Shown here piece by piece: positions 49,301 through 55,190 of a stretch of DNA of 64,000 bases (positions are counted from its first letter, which is position 1; the number at the start of each line of letters is the position of its first letter). A program made the position numbers and the translations under genes. The notes below the pieces were generated by a model. It saw only the letters and a list, made by a program, of their open reading frames with translations. It was not told the DNA's origin and made no database searches. The stretch comes from Tumebacillus algifaecis (GTDB taxonomy: Bacteria > Bacillota > Bacilli > Tumebacillales > Tumebacillaceae), in assembly GCF_002243515.1 (NCBI RefSeq), contig NZ_CP022657.1, positions 2,347,001-2,411,000 on the forward strand. The letters are read 5' to 3'.

Positions 49301-51952
49301 GAATGGCTCGCTGGACAGCGGTGGGACGAGCAGTTGTCCTACTGGAAGACACAGCTCGGCGGGTCACTACCAGCTCTGCAATTGCCAACCGATCATCCGC
49401 GTCCACCTGTACAATCCTATCGCGGTGCTTCCTTTGCTTTTGCGATCGACAAAGTGGTTGTCGAAGCGCTTGAAGCGATCGGCAAAAGTCACAGTGCGAC
49501 GCTGTTTATGACCTTGTTCAGCGTTTTCCAAACGCTGTTGTACCGCTATACAGGCCAGGAGGACCTCGTTGTAGGCACTCCGATCGCCGGGCGTCAGCAG
49601 CAAGAAACGGAAGGATTGATCGGATTTTTTGTCAACACGCTGGTCATGCGCACCGACCTGTCAGCGCGGCAGACATTTGTCGAACTGCTAGCTCAAGTCC
49701 GCCAAACGGCGCTCGACGCTTACACGCATCAGGATATTCCGTTCGAAAAACTGGTAGCCGAGCTCCAGCCGATCCGCGATCGAAGCAGATCCCCGCTGTT
49801 TCAAGCGATGTTCGCACTGCAAAGCGCATCGCAGGCATGTTTATCACTTCCAGGGCTTGCCATCCAGCAGATCGAAGGAGCGACGACGACAGCCAAATTC
49901 GATCTGTCCGTAACCTTCGAAGAGAGTGAACAAGGGCTGAACGGACATCTCGAATACAGCACCGATCTTTTCGAGGCCAGTACGATTGCTCGCATGGCAG
50001 ACCATCTGGTGACGCTGATGAACAGCGTGATTGAAAATCCAAACACACCGGTGTCTGAACTGCAGATGGTAACAGAAGCGGAGAAGAGGCTGTTTAGCGA
50101 ATGGAATGGTGAACTGCCATCACCAGCAGATCAATGTGTGCACCGCCTGTTTGAATCACAGGTGATCCGCACGCCAGATCGCATCGCGGTCGAACATGAA
50201 GGGAATGAACTCAGTTACCGTGAGCTCAATGCGCGCGCCAACCAATTGGCTCGACATCTGCAGGCGCTCGGTGTTGGGCCGGAGATGCCCGTCACCTTCT
50301 GCCTGGATCGGTCACTCGATCTGGTGATCGCCCAACTTGCCATTCTCAAAGCGGGCGGAGCATACGTGCCGATCGATCCGAACAATCCGCCGGAGCGAAC
50401 TGCGTTCATCCTGCAGGATACGAATGCGTTGGTGATGGTTGCACACTCCCATCTAATCCGAGAGCTGCCCAACCTGCCGGCTCAACTCGTCTGTCTCGAT
50501 CAAGATGAGGATGTGCTGTCAGCCTACTCTGGCGAAGATGTGAGCAGCGATGTGCGTCCAGATCATCTTGCTTATCTGATCTACACATCTGGATCGACTG
50601 GCCGGCCGAAAGCTGTCGCCGTCGAACATCGAAACGTGCTCTCCACTTTGCTCATCGCCCAAGAGCAATTCGTGTTCCGAGAAAGCGATGTGATCATGTG
50701 GACTTCATCCGCTGCGTTTGACATTTCGCAATTCGAACTGTGGAGCACTCTGTTTGTTGGGGGTCGCATCCTCTTGCTCTCTCGGGATCATATCTTAAAC
50801 ATTGACCGCATGATCGTGGATCTGACACGTGCCACCGTGGTAAATTTCGTACCAAACTTGATGAGACGCGTCATCGAAGCTACGAAATCTGCGATTCAAG
50901 AGGGGACGCGATTTGACAACTTGCGCTACCTGTTCATCGGCGGAGACGCAGTCCCCCCACAGATGTTAGTAGAGACGAATCAAACCTTTCCGCGCACAGA
51001 CACGTATGTGCTCTATGGTCCGACGGAGGCTTCAATCTTCGCCACCAGTCATCTGGCCAAGCGCGGGGAAGAGGGGGATCGGATTTTGATCGGCAAGCGT
51101 TGCTTGAACGCTCAGCTCTACATCTGTGATCCGTTCGACCAAGAGGTCCCGCTCGGAGTGCCGGGTGAACTTCAGATCGGCGGACTTGGGGTTGCTCGAG
51201 AATACTTCGGTCGAGAGGAATTGACAGCAGAAAAATTCGTTACGGTCGATGGACAAAGACGCTACAAGACGGGCGACCTTGTGCGCTACCTACCAGACGG
51301 GTCGATCGAGTTTCTCGGACGCATCGACGGACAGGTCAAGATTCGCGGGTTCCGTATCGAGATCGGCGAGATCGAAGCGGCATTGACTCAACAGCCTGAC
51401 ATTGTGGATGCCGTTGTGCAAGTACATGAGACCGCAGCGGGGGAGAAGCGGTTGATCGCCTATGTGGCAAGATCAGAGGAAGGAAAGTTGGATGTGCGCT
51501 CCTTGCGTCACGAATTGCAGAAACGACTGCCCGATTATATGATTCCTGCTCGGTTCATCCAACTGGAAGCACTGCCTTTGAACCCGAATGGAAAAGTGGA
51601 CCGAAAAGCTCTGCAGACACTTGAATGGCCCGCCATGGATAGCGAGGATTTTGCGCAGCCAAGCACTCCGACCGAAACAAAAGTGGCCGCCATCGTCGCC
51701 AACTTGCTCAGCCTGCAGCAGATCGGCGTGCATGACAACTTCTTTGAGCTCGGTGGCCACTCGCTGCTCGCCATGCAGGCGATCGCGGAGATTCGCGCCG
51801 AGCTGAAGGTAGAAGTGCCGTTGTCTGCGCTGTTTGAAGCACCGAGCATAGCGGAGCTGTCCGCCATGATCGACATTTTGCTCAACGAGACTCCGCAGCA
51901 AGAATCGAGCATCAAGCGAGCTTCTCGCTCCGCACATGCGCGGAGACGATAG
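29288..51952 (+). CDS. Lipo-initiating NRPS: FAAL-ACP plus six modules
   Basis: This 7554-residue protein starts and extends a lipopeptide. A fatty acyl-AMP ligase (residues 1-580; YTSGSTALPKG near 169, LPPYHDMGLIGG near 212) loads a fatty acid on an ACP (FGLDSLVAVQ near 641). Six modules follow: C-A-T (700-1755), C-A-T-E (1775-3275), C-A-T (3315-4345), C-A-T (4360-5405), C-A-T (5420-6470), C-A-T (6490-7520). Predicted residues: Gly-like, D-X, Gly, Gly, Thr, X. The third C starts with LSPMQQGMLYHS, the DCL form expected after an E domain. A GGAGGAA site (29274-29280) precedes the ATG. Modules 3 and 4 contain a near-identical 3.18-kb tandem duplication. The last 15 residues are very basic (ending AHARRR), and no TE is present, so the chain passes to the next NRPS, whose gene starts 29 bp later. 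Confidence 0.97.
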   Translation: MKTSIPIFSTLPELLQTRAHLSPEKLAYSFLTTDGDEETVTYQELDRNARMLAATLQEHSPGERVLLLYPPGLSYIRAFFGCLYAGLVPVPAYPPRTNGHLDRLQAIIHDSQAKLALTTPSILNGIELQQSNFRELQDIEWIVTSSWEGSGSTGWRPPAVDGDSLAFLQYTSGSTALPKGVMLTHHNLLHNLQAIENSFETNEASRCVIWLPPYHDMGLIGGILQPLYTGYPVTLMAPVDFIQRPYFWLQTISRLGGTVSGGPNFAYDLCVQKITPEQRDTLDLSTWKVAFTGAEPVRSETLDRFADFFAPCGFQREAFYPCYGLAEGTLFVTGGRIEEAPVIQPFNADLLQQGRASKVEPVFEHAQTLVSSGRLTDGQQSIVIASPDTLSLCSEGEVGEIWVKSPSVAQGYWNRREQTEEVFHAFLTDTGDGPFLRTGDLGFAQDQELFVTGRLKDLVIIRGRNYYPQDLEFCVQKSHQAVHNNNGAAFSIELDGEEKLVIVQEVERQYRRSNLQPVLDLIRQSIAEEYQLQVHEIVLIKPVSIPKTSSGKVQRHLCRARYLNNTLDVLCTDGSQSELLKLDQIQEERPDQSLADPQGWITDAPEQRLEKVRSHLQAQLAQLLRMTSAHPPSDRPISQFGLDSLVAVQFKDEIQGAFGVSLQLSQLLSGPTLDQLALSIIENRSAADLEETGIAPDNNELTGETTGLSYGEQSLFFLQNMHPEDTAYNIARAAKVSGAFDVDAWHRAILQLTKRHPQLRTRYTLQDGMPVRAIQETAEVGWLYQDAQAWSEVELQDRMITESHRPFDLENDCLLRTCIWKRSETEHILLLIAHHIIVDFNSFGVMVQDLQTLYQAEIRLSSDATEASSSLGYGGYESFVRKQMALLQSAEGERQRQYWHRKLGGELPVLQMPSAHARPAIQTYKGAASLFQLSADVSAGVRRLALEHGMTIYSTLLAAFQAILHRYTGQDDLLIGSPTSIIESAHEVSDIGYYVNPVVIRTDFKADPTVRELLGQVRQHVLEALDHAEYPFALLVEDLQPERDLSFPPLFQAMFTYQRSQLPELKELTAFSLGMKGGSFNLGQLAFESLPLQQNHAGFDLSLAMAEVEGTLAGRFEYNTDLFSDELIERLIEHFKTLLAAFVTSPDRLVAELPLLTESEWQQQLIDWNRSTCDFPEVLSVHRLFEEQVRRTPDRIAVSFDDVSLTYQQLDELANRRADQLLALGIEKETLVGLYLNRSHELIVSILAIWKAGGAYVPLDPSHPQERVIFTLQDARAAVLVTESSLLSTWMDEIEQVLCIDVDRKDQQMIDRQVHPQSHPHQLAYVIYTSGSTGQPKGVQIEHRSLTNLLFSLQNKLSFSERDVLVAVTTITFDISTVDLFLPLITGAQVVVANSDQVADARLLAQLLQEKNATVLQATPATWYQLINSGWQGKQDLLVMSGGESMPRALADDLLMRSREVWNLYGPTETTVYATGGRVGAQGTVLIGEALDNVEAYVLDAHLQPVPLGAKGELYVGGVCLARGYLNRLELTAEKFIPHPFSSSDEARLYKTGDIARYQADGNLEILGRVDNQVKVRGYRIELGEIEATLTEHQEVKQAAIIVTDAGDGDVRLIGFVTMKFAVTATTLKRKELRHFLKSRLPDYMVPAHLVILEEMPLTTSGKVDRKALKVPDEYYAEQAGVVQLDTETEKIVAEIWSKVLRVEQLGAQSNFFELGGHSLLATQVTTRMQDAFGLTIPLRQLFECPTVAEMASWIEGATQEAPNDLSKHRLLTPISRAGELPMSYAQQRLWTLDRLIDDPAAYNMPFAIRLQGNLKEAALEQSLSLIVNRHEALRTTFAEVDGAPIQMIAPPAPVLVMKRDLSNDSSAERELTLERLLQEVAGLAFDLQSGPLIRFCLVKTADQEHVLIINMHHIIADGWSIVLFREEFVASYSALAEGRSPDLAELSLQYADFASWQRDWLQGSVLEEQLNYWNQQLAGTLPTLELPIDHQRPALQTQRGKVERFTLSEELTVRLRALSSEHGVTMFMTLLSAFNLLLARYSGTPDICVGTPIAGRHHREVEPMIGLFVNTLVIRTDLSENLTFAELLSRVRETALNAFAHQDVPFEKLVEVLVPTRDLSRTPLFQVMFDLQEDILTKIELPDLALTPIEFDSEHAKFDLTLAMVDRERQLSGSFEYNADLFESATIKRMLVHFEQLLCSITERSTERISALSMLTSNERSTLSAYGSGVKRAIPQHLCVHQLFEAQAEKTPDSKAIEWKSGSLSYKELNRRANQLAHALIRAGVRVDQPVGLCVARSPEMIIGMLGIMKAGGAYLPLDPAYPAQRITYMLEDADADVLLTQSGCIPANVQGRTVFLLDADHDRFDQECEENPATDVRSDHLCYIIYTSGSTGAPKGVEIEHRNVVNHNLAIAEEYSLQPHDRVLQFSSISFDIAVEEIFPTLVTGGTLYIRDEEMLTTAERFLREIDERKLSVLNLPTAFWSSWTHELAELGAKLPESLRLMIVGGEKASPEALTTWQRIAPEIDWINAYGPTETTVTATLFRSKGSSTRLGSIPIGRPIANLEAHILDAHLQPVPIGVVGELYLSGAGVARGYRDRPELTASVFLNSPFHEEGSARLYKTGDLVRWLRDGQLEYVGRVDDQVKIRGFRIEAGEIESCLEQLPTIQEAIVLPVEEIPGNPRLIAYLVTSDRFDEQEVVASLKASLPDYMIPSAWVTLDKFPLLPNGKVDRRALASIQSTAPDRLTEVVPRTEMEQQLASVWEKVLRRDSVGIHQNYFELGGDSILSIQLASRAAAQGIHLSPKDLFQHPTIAQLAQVAKWANEKGTDAEEEPTAGPAPLTPIQRWFFELHHESPHQWNMPLLVDLKVPLDLQVLKESLRALFLHHDALRMRIVQTERGWEQQFDESIGDVPFERLDLTNLSADEEEAVWRAEVVKWQESLNLFTGPIARFVYLDRGENRSHRLFCLVHHLAVDGVSWRILLEDLERIYEQLLHGEAVRLLRKTTSVQRWARVLAQRAQEVEMEKELTYWLDQNVAADPLPVDDSAGRNTYSSLRRKRMFLDPASTRALLQEAPRAFRTSVQDLLVTALAQTIADWTKGEHVSLELEGHGREELFEHANLSRTVGWFTATYPIHLHLQNPDDPADSLKRVKEQLRSVPRGGVGYGLLRFIGREEGRSALRKAPQPQVLFNYHGQTDMQFDSSNLFALSAEEVVASHGADNLRSHLLEINGAIVDHRLQLDWEYSDQFHSADTIELLVNSFYDHLQKLIQLCFSPEGRGRTPSDYPNAELDQERLDRFLSQLESRGFPLENIEDLYPLSPMQQGMLYHSNLVEEKGMYLVQMTLHLRGNLKVDVLERAWQWVVDRHTILRTSFHWQSLQVPLQVVHQQVPITIRSLQEDEHQQVVQQFLDEERTVGFDLSSAPLCRLTLAEIDSEQSKLIFTSHHLVSDGWSLPLIFQELFAAYVAFDQEQLPQQPTALPFVRYIAWLQQQELQSAENFWRGYLDGFSTPLRLGIRKRGTEQTLPSSLPQEQHAALSTSVTEQLVRMSKQQQLTLNTIVQGAWSILLSRYSGNDDVLFGATFAGRPADLLGSDEMVGLFIGTLPIRVQIESTQAVLPYLRALQQRQSEVREYEYTPLVDIQKWSEVSHGQALFDTIFVFENYPMDRSLTENVGGLLVEEIMSEEWNNYPLTLTVVPGSKLMLKAMYDQSLYDDRDIERLLVHLSTLIEQIVSQPEQTIGKMPMLTAEEVNQQLVEWNDRSWMSTSDLSILRLIEEQAERTPDRTAIQFGQERLTYREVTQRVDARAQQLRALGVTRDALVGLYLNRSHEWVISILAIWKAGGAYVPLDPAHPVERVTRCLQDAQPAVLLTESKLVEPWMNEMNHLLCVDSSAELRANDQPVWEAIKSEQPAYVIYTSGSTGVPKGVQIEHRSLTDFLLTMHQRLSFSEREVLVSVTTISFDISILELFLPLISGAQVVIAEAEVAADGKRLGQLLEAAQATVLQATPATWYLLIHAGWLGKHDLRALCGGENLPRDLADDLLARVGEVWNLYGPTEATVWATAGKVALSEPVSVGRPLEHVETYVLDVSLQPLPVGVVGELYLGGSCLATGYRNAPELTANAFIPHPFASEPASRLYKTGDLARYLPDGSLEILGRTDHQVKVRGFRIELGEIEEVLLQHPEVHRAVVVVQDAAVGDKRLIAYFVQAADQPSVESGELRRFLKQRLPDYMVPSAFVSLTQLPLTPNGKVDRKALPQPAEFASAERAYVAARTETETMLSQLWSSVLRNKRIGMHDNFFELGGHSLLATQAVALMQEKMGIDLPLRTLFEHPTVAEFAAWIEERTATGNHSFAVVPQLPIARPSKLPLSFAQQRLWMLDQLLPDRAAYNMPFAVRMEGALDLAALELSLHEIICRHEILRTTFAEQAGEPIQVIHAPQQETLLVIDLSDRADGERKERLEQLIAEEEKRAFDLQVGPLLRQKLVRLGEFEHVLLMTFHHIIFDAWSIALFVEELVSLYEAAHEQTLAQLPKMELQYADFTLWQRDWLQADVMEEQIQYWKQQFHGEIPILQLATDRPRPAVQSARGAAERLVLDEELTAALRSFSQEHELTLYMTLLGAFYILLYRYTGQEDLVVGTPIAGRRHRHAEKLVGLFVNTLPLRLDLAGAPTGEEVFERVRQMMLGAYSHQDVPFERLVEELQPTRDMSRSPLFQVMFGLQSTQLTEQKLTGLTLNLIDKETPFAKFDLNLVLLEEGGTVSGWWEYNADLFDRQTIQRMMLHYQQLLRSLLEGSTSQPEQAIGKLPMLTVEEVNQQLVEWNNRSWMSNSDLSVLHLIEEQAERTPDRTAIQFGQERLTYREVTQRVAARAQQLRALGVTRDALVGLYLNRSHEWVISILAIWKAGGAYVPLDPAHPVERVTRCLQDAQPAVLLTESKLVEPWMNEMKHLLCVDSAVEVRANDQPVWEAIKSEQPAYVIYTSGSTGVPKGVQIEHRSLTDFLLTIQQRLSFSEREVLVSVTTISFDISILELFLPLISGAQVVIAEAEVAADGKRLGQLLEAAQATVLQATPATWYLLIHAGWLGKHDLRALCGGENLPRDLADDLLTRVGEVWNLYGPTEATVWATAGKVALSEPVSVGRPLEHVETYVLDASLQPLPVGAVGELYLGGSCLATGYRNAAELTAKAFLPHPFASGPASRLYKTGDLARYLPDGSLEILGRIDHQVKVRGFRIELGEIEEVLSQHPEVHRAVVVVQDAEVGDKRLIAYFVQTADQPSVESGELRRFLKQRLPDYMVPSAFVSLTQLPLTPSGKVDRKALPQPADFVSAERAYVAPRTETETMLTQLWSSVLRVDRIGMHDNFFELGGHSLLATQAVALMQEKMRIDLPLRALFEHPTVAEFAAWIEERTATGDLSFAVLPQLPIARPSKLPLSFAQQRLWMLDQLLPDRAAYNMPFAVRMEGALDLAALELSLHEIICRHEILRTTFAEQAGEPIQVIHAPQPETLAVIDLSDRADGERKERLEQLITEEEKRAFDLQVGPLLRRTLVRMGEEEHVLLMTFHHIIFDAWSIALFVEELVSLYEAAHEQTLAQLPKMELQYADFTLWQRDWLQADVMEEQIQYWKQQFHGEIPILQLATDRPRPAIQSARGAAERLVLDEELTAALRSFSHEHELTLFMTLLGAFYILLYRYSGQEDLVIGTPIAGRRHRHAEKLIGLFVNTLPLRLDLSGAPTGAELFERVRQMMLGAYSHQDVPFERLVEELQPTRDMSRSPLFQVMFGLQSTQLTEQKLSGLNLNLIDKETPFAKFDLNLVLLEEGGKVSGWWEYNADLFDRTTIQRMMQHYEQLLRSILNGPVSEISRLPLLAASERARLLQLPHPAEMRRSSEQTLHQQFEAMVERTPDRVALVFESNSLTYRELNERANRVAAHLLSLGVQPNTLVGLCTERSLELVIGLLAILKAGGAYVPLDPAYPADRLAFLLQDASLSILLTQQHLRNTLPAHRAQVVCLDDHALFASASADNLHSAATAESIAYVIYTSGSTGQPKGVPIPHANVIRLFTSTAHWFPFAEDDVWTLFHSFSFDFSVWELWGALLHGGKAVIVPYWISRSPEAFLHLLASERVTVLNQTPSAFRQLMQAEAAQSDRQALSLRWVIFGGEALDLPALRPWFDRHGDQSPQLINMYGITETTVHVTYRPLKREDALRANSVIGHPIPDLEVYVLDPHLEPVPIGVAGELYVSGAGVAPGYLHRPELTAERFLHHPFRAEAQARLYKTGDLARRLPSGELEYLGRIDHQVKIRGFRIELGEIESMIGHHPGVRETAVLVREDRADDKQIVAYVVTHVGTELQPSDLLSHCKERLPDYMVPAAFVLLDALPLTHNGKLDRNALPAPIGQQKDRTIRSQPESATEIAISEIWKEVLGVEQIDREDNFFDLGGHSLRATQAVSRIGATLGIKLSLRTLFETPTLRLLAEEVQHQQMKEMPVSTQAICQQSRIGEIPLSFAQERLWVLDRLMPGNTAYNIPFALSMIGELDDEALEWSINEIIKRHEILRTTLHQVESSAVQRIAKPDWQRLTRTDLRSLSSADWEREVSARLQAETERVFDLTAGPLLYVELLQRASDDHALVINMHHIISDGWSIGLLVQEIGALYTAYVEGQTSPLADLSIQYADYAIWQREWLAGQRWDEQLSYWKTQLGGSLPALQLPTDHPRPPVQSYRGASFAFAIDKVVVEALEAIGKSHSATLFMTLFSVFQTLLYRYTGQEDLVVGTPIAGRQQQETEGLIGFFVNTLVMRTDLSARQTFVELLAQVRQTALDAYTHQDIPFEKLVAELQPIRDRSRSPLFQAMFALQSASQACLSLPGLAIQQIEGATTTAKFDLSVTFEESEQGLNGHLEYSTDLFEASTIARMADHLVTLMNSVIENPNTPVSELQMVTEAEKRLFSEWNGELPSPADQCVHRLFESQVIRTPDRIAVEHEGNELSYRELNARANQLARHLQALGVGPEMPVTFCLDRSLDLVIAQLAILKAGGAYVPIDPNNPPERTAFILQDTNALVMVAHSHLIRELPNLPAQLVCLDQDEDVLSAYSGEDVSSDVRPDHLAYLIYTSGSTGRPKAVAVEHRNVLSTLLIAQEQFVFRESDVIMWTSSAAFDISQFELWSTLFVGGRILLLSRDHILNIDRMIVDLTRATVVNFVPNLMRRVIEATKSAIQEGTRFDNLRYLFIGGDAVPPQMLVETNQTFPRTDTYVLYGPTEASIFATSHLAKRGEEGDRILIGKRCLNAQLYICDPFDQEVPLGVPGELQIGGLGVAREYFGREELTAEKFVTVDGQRRYKTGDLVRYLPDGSIEFLGRIDGQVKIRGFRIEIGEIEAALTQQPDIVDAVVQVHETAAGEKRLIAYVARSEEGKLDVRSLRHELQKRLPDYMIPARFIQLEALPLNPNGKVDRKALQTLEWPAMDSEDFAQPSTPTETKVAAIVANLLSLQQIGVHDNFFELGGHSLLAMQAIAEIRAELKVEVPLSALFEAPSIAELSAMIDILLNETPQQESSIKRASRSAHARRR
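31361..34560 (+). other. Starter C-A-T module, Gly-like code
   Basis: The C domain motif is HHIIVDFNS, with Phe where Gly is usual; this fits a domain that takes an acyl donor. The pocket reads D-I-V-Q-M-G-L-V-Y-K, seven of ten identical to the DILQLGLVWK code found later in this protein. A small residue (Gly or Ala) is likely. Confidence 0.5.
34561..39110 (+). other. NRPS module C-A-T-E, D-residue, code DIENIGAVTK
   Basis: The pocket (FDIAVE, LNLPTAF, IVGGEK, AYGPTETTVT) has no match that I know. The T domain is of the LGGDSI type and the E domain has HHLAVDGVSWRIL. Its later motif reads FNYHGQ instead of the usual FNYLGQ. The residue should be D. Confidence 0.6.
39111..42330 (+). other. 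NRPS module DCL-A-T, predicted Gly
   Basis: The pocket D-I-L-Q-L-G-L-V-W-K differs by one residue from the Gly code DILQLGLIWK. The C domain (HHLVSDGWS) is the DCL type, in line with the E domain just before it. Confidence 0.7.
40484..43647 (+). repeat. Tandem A-T-C duplication, unit 1
   Basis: This unit and the next are in register with a period of exactly 3180 bp (1060 codons). The unit runs from the C-A linker (QPEQTIGKMPML) through A3, T3 and C4 to the end of C4. Bases 41117-41413 are identical to 44297-44593, which points to a recent duplication or gene conversion. Confidence 0.92.
42331..45510 (+). other. NRPS module C-A-T, predicted Gly (duplicate)
   Basis: Same pocket code as the module before (DILQLGLVWK), with a 297-bp stretch of the A domain identical at the nucleotide level. 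The C domain motif is HHIIFDAWS, with Ala for Gly. Confidence 0.7.
43664..46827 (+). repeat. Tandem A-T-C duplication, unit 2
   Basis: Second copy, from the C-A linker (QPEQAIGKLPML) through A4, T4 and C5. Similarity ends abruptly where C5 gives way to the Thr-type A domain, and starts abruptly in the linker before unit 1, so both breakpoints lie in the C-A linker. Confidence 0.92.
45511..48700 (+). other. NRPS module C-A-T, predicted Thr
   Basis: The pocket D-F-W-N-I-G-M-V-H-K (FDFSVW, LNQTPSAF, IFGGEAL, MYGITETTVH) is exactly the canonical Thr code. Thr here could give the hydroxyl for later lactone closure. Its C domain is nearly identical to that of the preceding module (HHIIFDAWS). Confidence 0.88.
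48701..51952 (+). other. NRPS module C-A-T, code DIFNFGLIFK
   Basis: The pocket (FDISQF, VNFVPNLM, FIGGDAV, LYGPTEASIF) is closely related to the DIFHFGLIIK code of two cluster 1 modules. The substrate is unknown. The module ends in the basic C-terminal tail. Confidence 0.6.
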
Positions 51953-51968
51953 ATCGAACCATGTTTAG

Positions 51969-51975
51969 AAAGGAG
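51969..51975 (+). promoter_or_regulatory. RBS that fixes the start of the next NRPS
   Basis: AAAGGAG (continuing AAG) lies six bases before ATG 51982. An in-frame ATG at 51961 lies upstream of this site and has no Shine-Dalgarno sequence of its own. Confidence 0.8.
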
Positions 51976-51981
51976 AAGCAG

Positions 51982-54900
51982 ATGACAAACGTACCTGGAC
52001 AAGAGTATCTCACAGAGAGTGAGGAGCAGACGGACTCAGAAGTGTACGTATTCCCCGCTTCCTTCGCCCAACAGCGCTTGTGGATACTCGAGCAATGGAT
52101 GCAGGGGAGTACAGTGTATACGATGCCGTTTGTAGTGCGGCTCGAAGGGCGACTACACTTGGACGCTTGGATCGATAGCTTTCGGGAGATCCAAGCCCGT
52201 CATGAAACGCTTCGCACCACATTTGAAATGGAGGATGGGCAACTGATGCAGGTGGTTGCCCCCTCTGCTCCTTTCGATTTTCAGATCGAAAATGTGATGG
52301 GAATGTCAGAAAACGAACAGGAACAACAGGTGCAAAAGTATGTGGCCGAACAGTTGGAGATGCCTTTTGACTTAGAAAGTGGCCCACTGTGGCGCGCAAG
52401 CCTGATTCGCCTCAAGGAAGAGAGCAATCTGTTTGTTTTGACGATGCACCATATCATCTCCGACGGCTGGTCGATCGGGGTGTTACTGAACGAATTAGCT
52501 GTACTTTATGAAGCATTCGTACACGATCGACCTTCGCCATTACCAGAACTTGAGATCCAATATGTCGACTACACCCTCTGGCAACAGGAATCATTGACGG
52601 ATGAAGTTTTGGAGAAACAACTGTCCTATTGGCGAGAACAACTCGGCTCAGAAGCTCCTGCTCTACAATTGCTCACAGATCGCCCGCGTCCAGCCGTTCA
52701 GACTCATGCTGGAGCCGCTGTGTCCTTTTTAGTGGAGGAAGAGCTCTTCACAGACCTGCAAGCACTCAGCACGCAAAGCGGGACAACCCTCTACATGACA
52801 TTGCTCGCCGCATTTCAAGCGCTATTGCATCGCTACTCCGGGCAGGAAGAGGTCCGGGTCGGCACTCCGATCGCCGGACGAGATCGGAAGGAGACAGCCG
52901 GGCTAATCGGCTTCTTTGTCAACACGCTCGTCATGAATGCCGATTTCTCAGATGACCCTACTTTTCTCGACTTGCTGGCACGAGTGCGGCAAACGGTCTT
53001 GGGAGCATTTGCCCATCAAAACGTTCCGTTTGAGAAATTGGTCGAAGAGCTGCGACCAGACCGCGATGCGAGCCGAACCCCATTGTTTCAGACGATGTTC
53101 AGCTTGCAGACGGCACCTGTAGGGGAATTGAAATTGTCAGGACTGACCATCATTCCTCTCGATTTCGATTTCAAAATCGCAAAATTTGACCTGAACGTAA
53201 CGATGACCGAGTACGACAATACGCTCGGAGGAACGATCGAATACAACACAGATCTGTTCGACGCTGCCACGATCGAGCGAATGATCGATCATCTGAAAAC
53301 GCTGCTCAAAGCGATCACTCGGGCTCCACAAACAAACATTTCGAAACTGCCCCTGCTGACAAACGAGGAGAGACAACATCTTCTGGCAGTCGGAAATCGA
53401 ATGGCCGTATACGAGCGCACAACCATTGTCGAGCTGTTCGAAGCGCAGGTCTCTCGCTTAAAAGATCGGATCGCGATCTCGCAAGAAGGCATTGAATTGA
53501 CGTATGAAGAGCTGAACAGCAGGGCCAACCGACTCGCACGCCGTTTGCAACAGCACCACACAGGTCCAAACGTGATCATTGGAATCTGTGCCGAGCGGAC
53601 GATCGAGATGATCGTGGGATTGATCGCCATCCTGAAAACGGGGAGCGCCTATCTGCCGCTCGATCCGTCTCATCCGGTCGAGCGCATCACCTCGACGATC
53701 GAAGATGCGCAGATCTCAACGTTGGTCACCCATCAGCATCTGCTCGCCACCTTGCCCGAGCAGAATGTGAAGACAATCCTGTTCGAAGCGGCAGATGAGG
53801 AGCAAAGCGAACAAAATCTAGGAATCTCGATCTCGCCAGATCACCTGGCCTACGTGATCTACACATCAGGATCGACCGGCAAACCAAAAGGCGCATTGCT
53901 CACGCACTACAACGTGGCTCGACTATTCGATCGTCAACAGTTCTGGTTCGACTGTGATGAGCAGGACGTGTGGACACTGTTCCACTCGTTTGCGTTCGAT
54001 TTTTCGGTCTGGGAGATGTGGGGAGCGCTCCTCTTCGGCGGAAAGCTGGTGATCGTCCCGCACTGGATCAGCCGTTCTCCGCATGCGTTTTTCCAACTGC
54101 TCGTGGAGGAAAAAGTGACGATGCTCTCACAAACTCCATCCGCGTTTCGACAATTGATCCAAGCAGAGCAGGAGATGAAAACGGCGGGAGACCTTTCTTT
54201 GCGACAGGTTTTTTTCGGAGGAGAGAGGCTCGACTACGAGATCTTGCGACCGTGGTTTGATCGGCACGGCGACCGATCGCCGCAGTTGACCAATCTATAC
54301 GGCATCACAGAAACAACCGTTCACGCCACTTACCGCCCGCTGCGGAAAGAAGATCTGGAGCAAACAGCGGGGAGCGTGATCGGCCGTCCGCTCTCCGATA
54401 CGAGAATCTATGTCTTAGACGACCATCTTCAGCCAGTTCCCATCGGCTTACCAGGCGAACTGTACATAGGTGGGGCAGGGGTTGGGCTCGGGTATCTGAA
54501 CCGGGCGGAACTCACGCAGGAGCGCTTTATTCGCGATCCATTCTGCGCAGATCGGAGTGAGATTTTGTACCGCTCTGGGGACGCGGCTCGCCTGTTGCCA
54601 ACAGGTGAATTAGAATACCTCGGCCGTTTGGATACGCAGGTCAAGATACGCGGCTTCCGCATCGAGCTCGGCGAGATCACCTCGGTGATCAATCAGCACC
54701 CCGATGTGCTTGAATCGACTGTGATCGTGCGCGAAGATCAGCCTGGCGACCTGCGCATCGCCGCCTATGTGGTGATGCAGCCATCCGCACAACTCGATGT
54801 GCAGAACTTGCTCTCGTTTGTGAAAATCAGGATTCCTGCCTACATGGTACCGTCAGCTTTCGTCGCGCTCGATCAATTTCCACTCACTCCAAACGGCAAG

Positions 54901-55190
54901 GTGGATCGTCGAGCGCTTCCAGCACCCGATGCAAACCTTTTGCGAATGCAACGTCAATTTGTCGCACCATCCACCTCGATCGAGCGAGCGTTGACCGACA
55001 TCTGGTCTGAAGTGCTCAATATCGAAGAGATCGGTGTGAGCGACAACTTCTTTGATCTCGGCGGCCACTCGCTCTTGGCCACACAGGTGAGCGCCCGCTT
55101 GGGACAACAGTTGCACCTCCAGCTTCCGTTGCGCGATCTTTTTGAAAAGCCGACGATTGCCGAACTGGCCGCTCACATCGAGCGGCTCCA
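51982..55190 (+). other. NRPS module C-A-T, Thr-like
   Basis: The pocket reads D-F-W-S-F-G-L-V-H-K (FDFSVW, LSQTPSAF, FFGGERL, LYGITETTVH). It shares D-F-W, G and V-H-K with the Thr code DFWNIGMVHK and has the same YGITE variant as the Thr domain at 45511-48700. Thr or a related hydroxy/amino residue is likely. Confidence 0.5.

Noticed and set aside
51961-51981. ATG at 51961 as start of the last NRPS
   Set aside because: It lies upstream of the only clear Shine-Dalgarno site, which serves ATG 51982.
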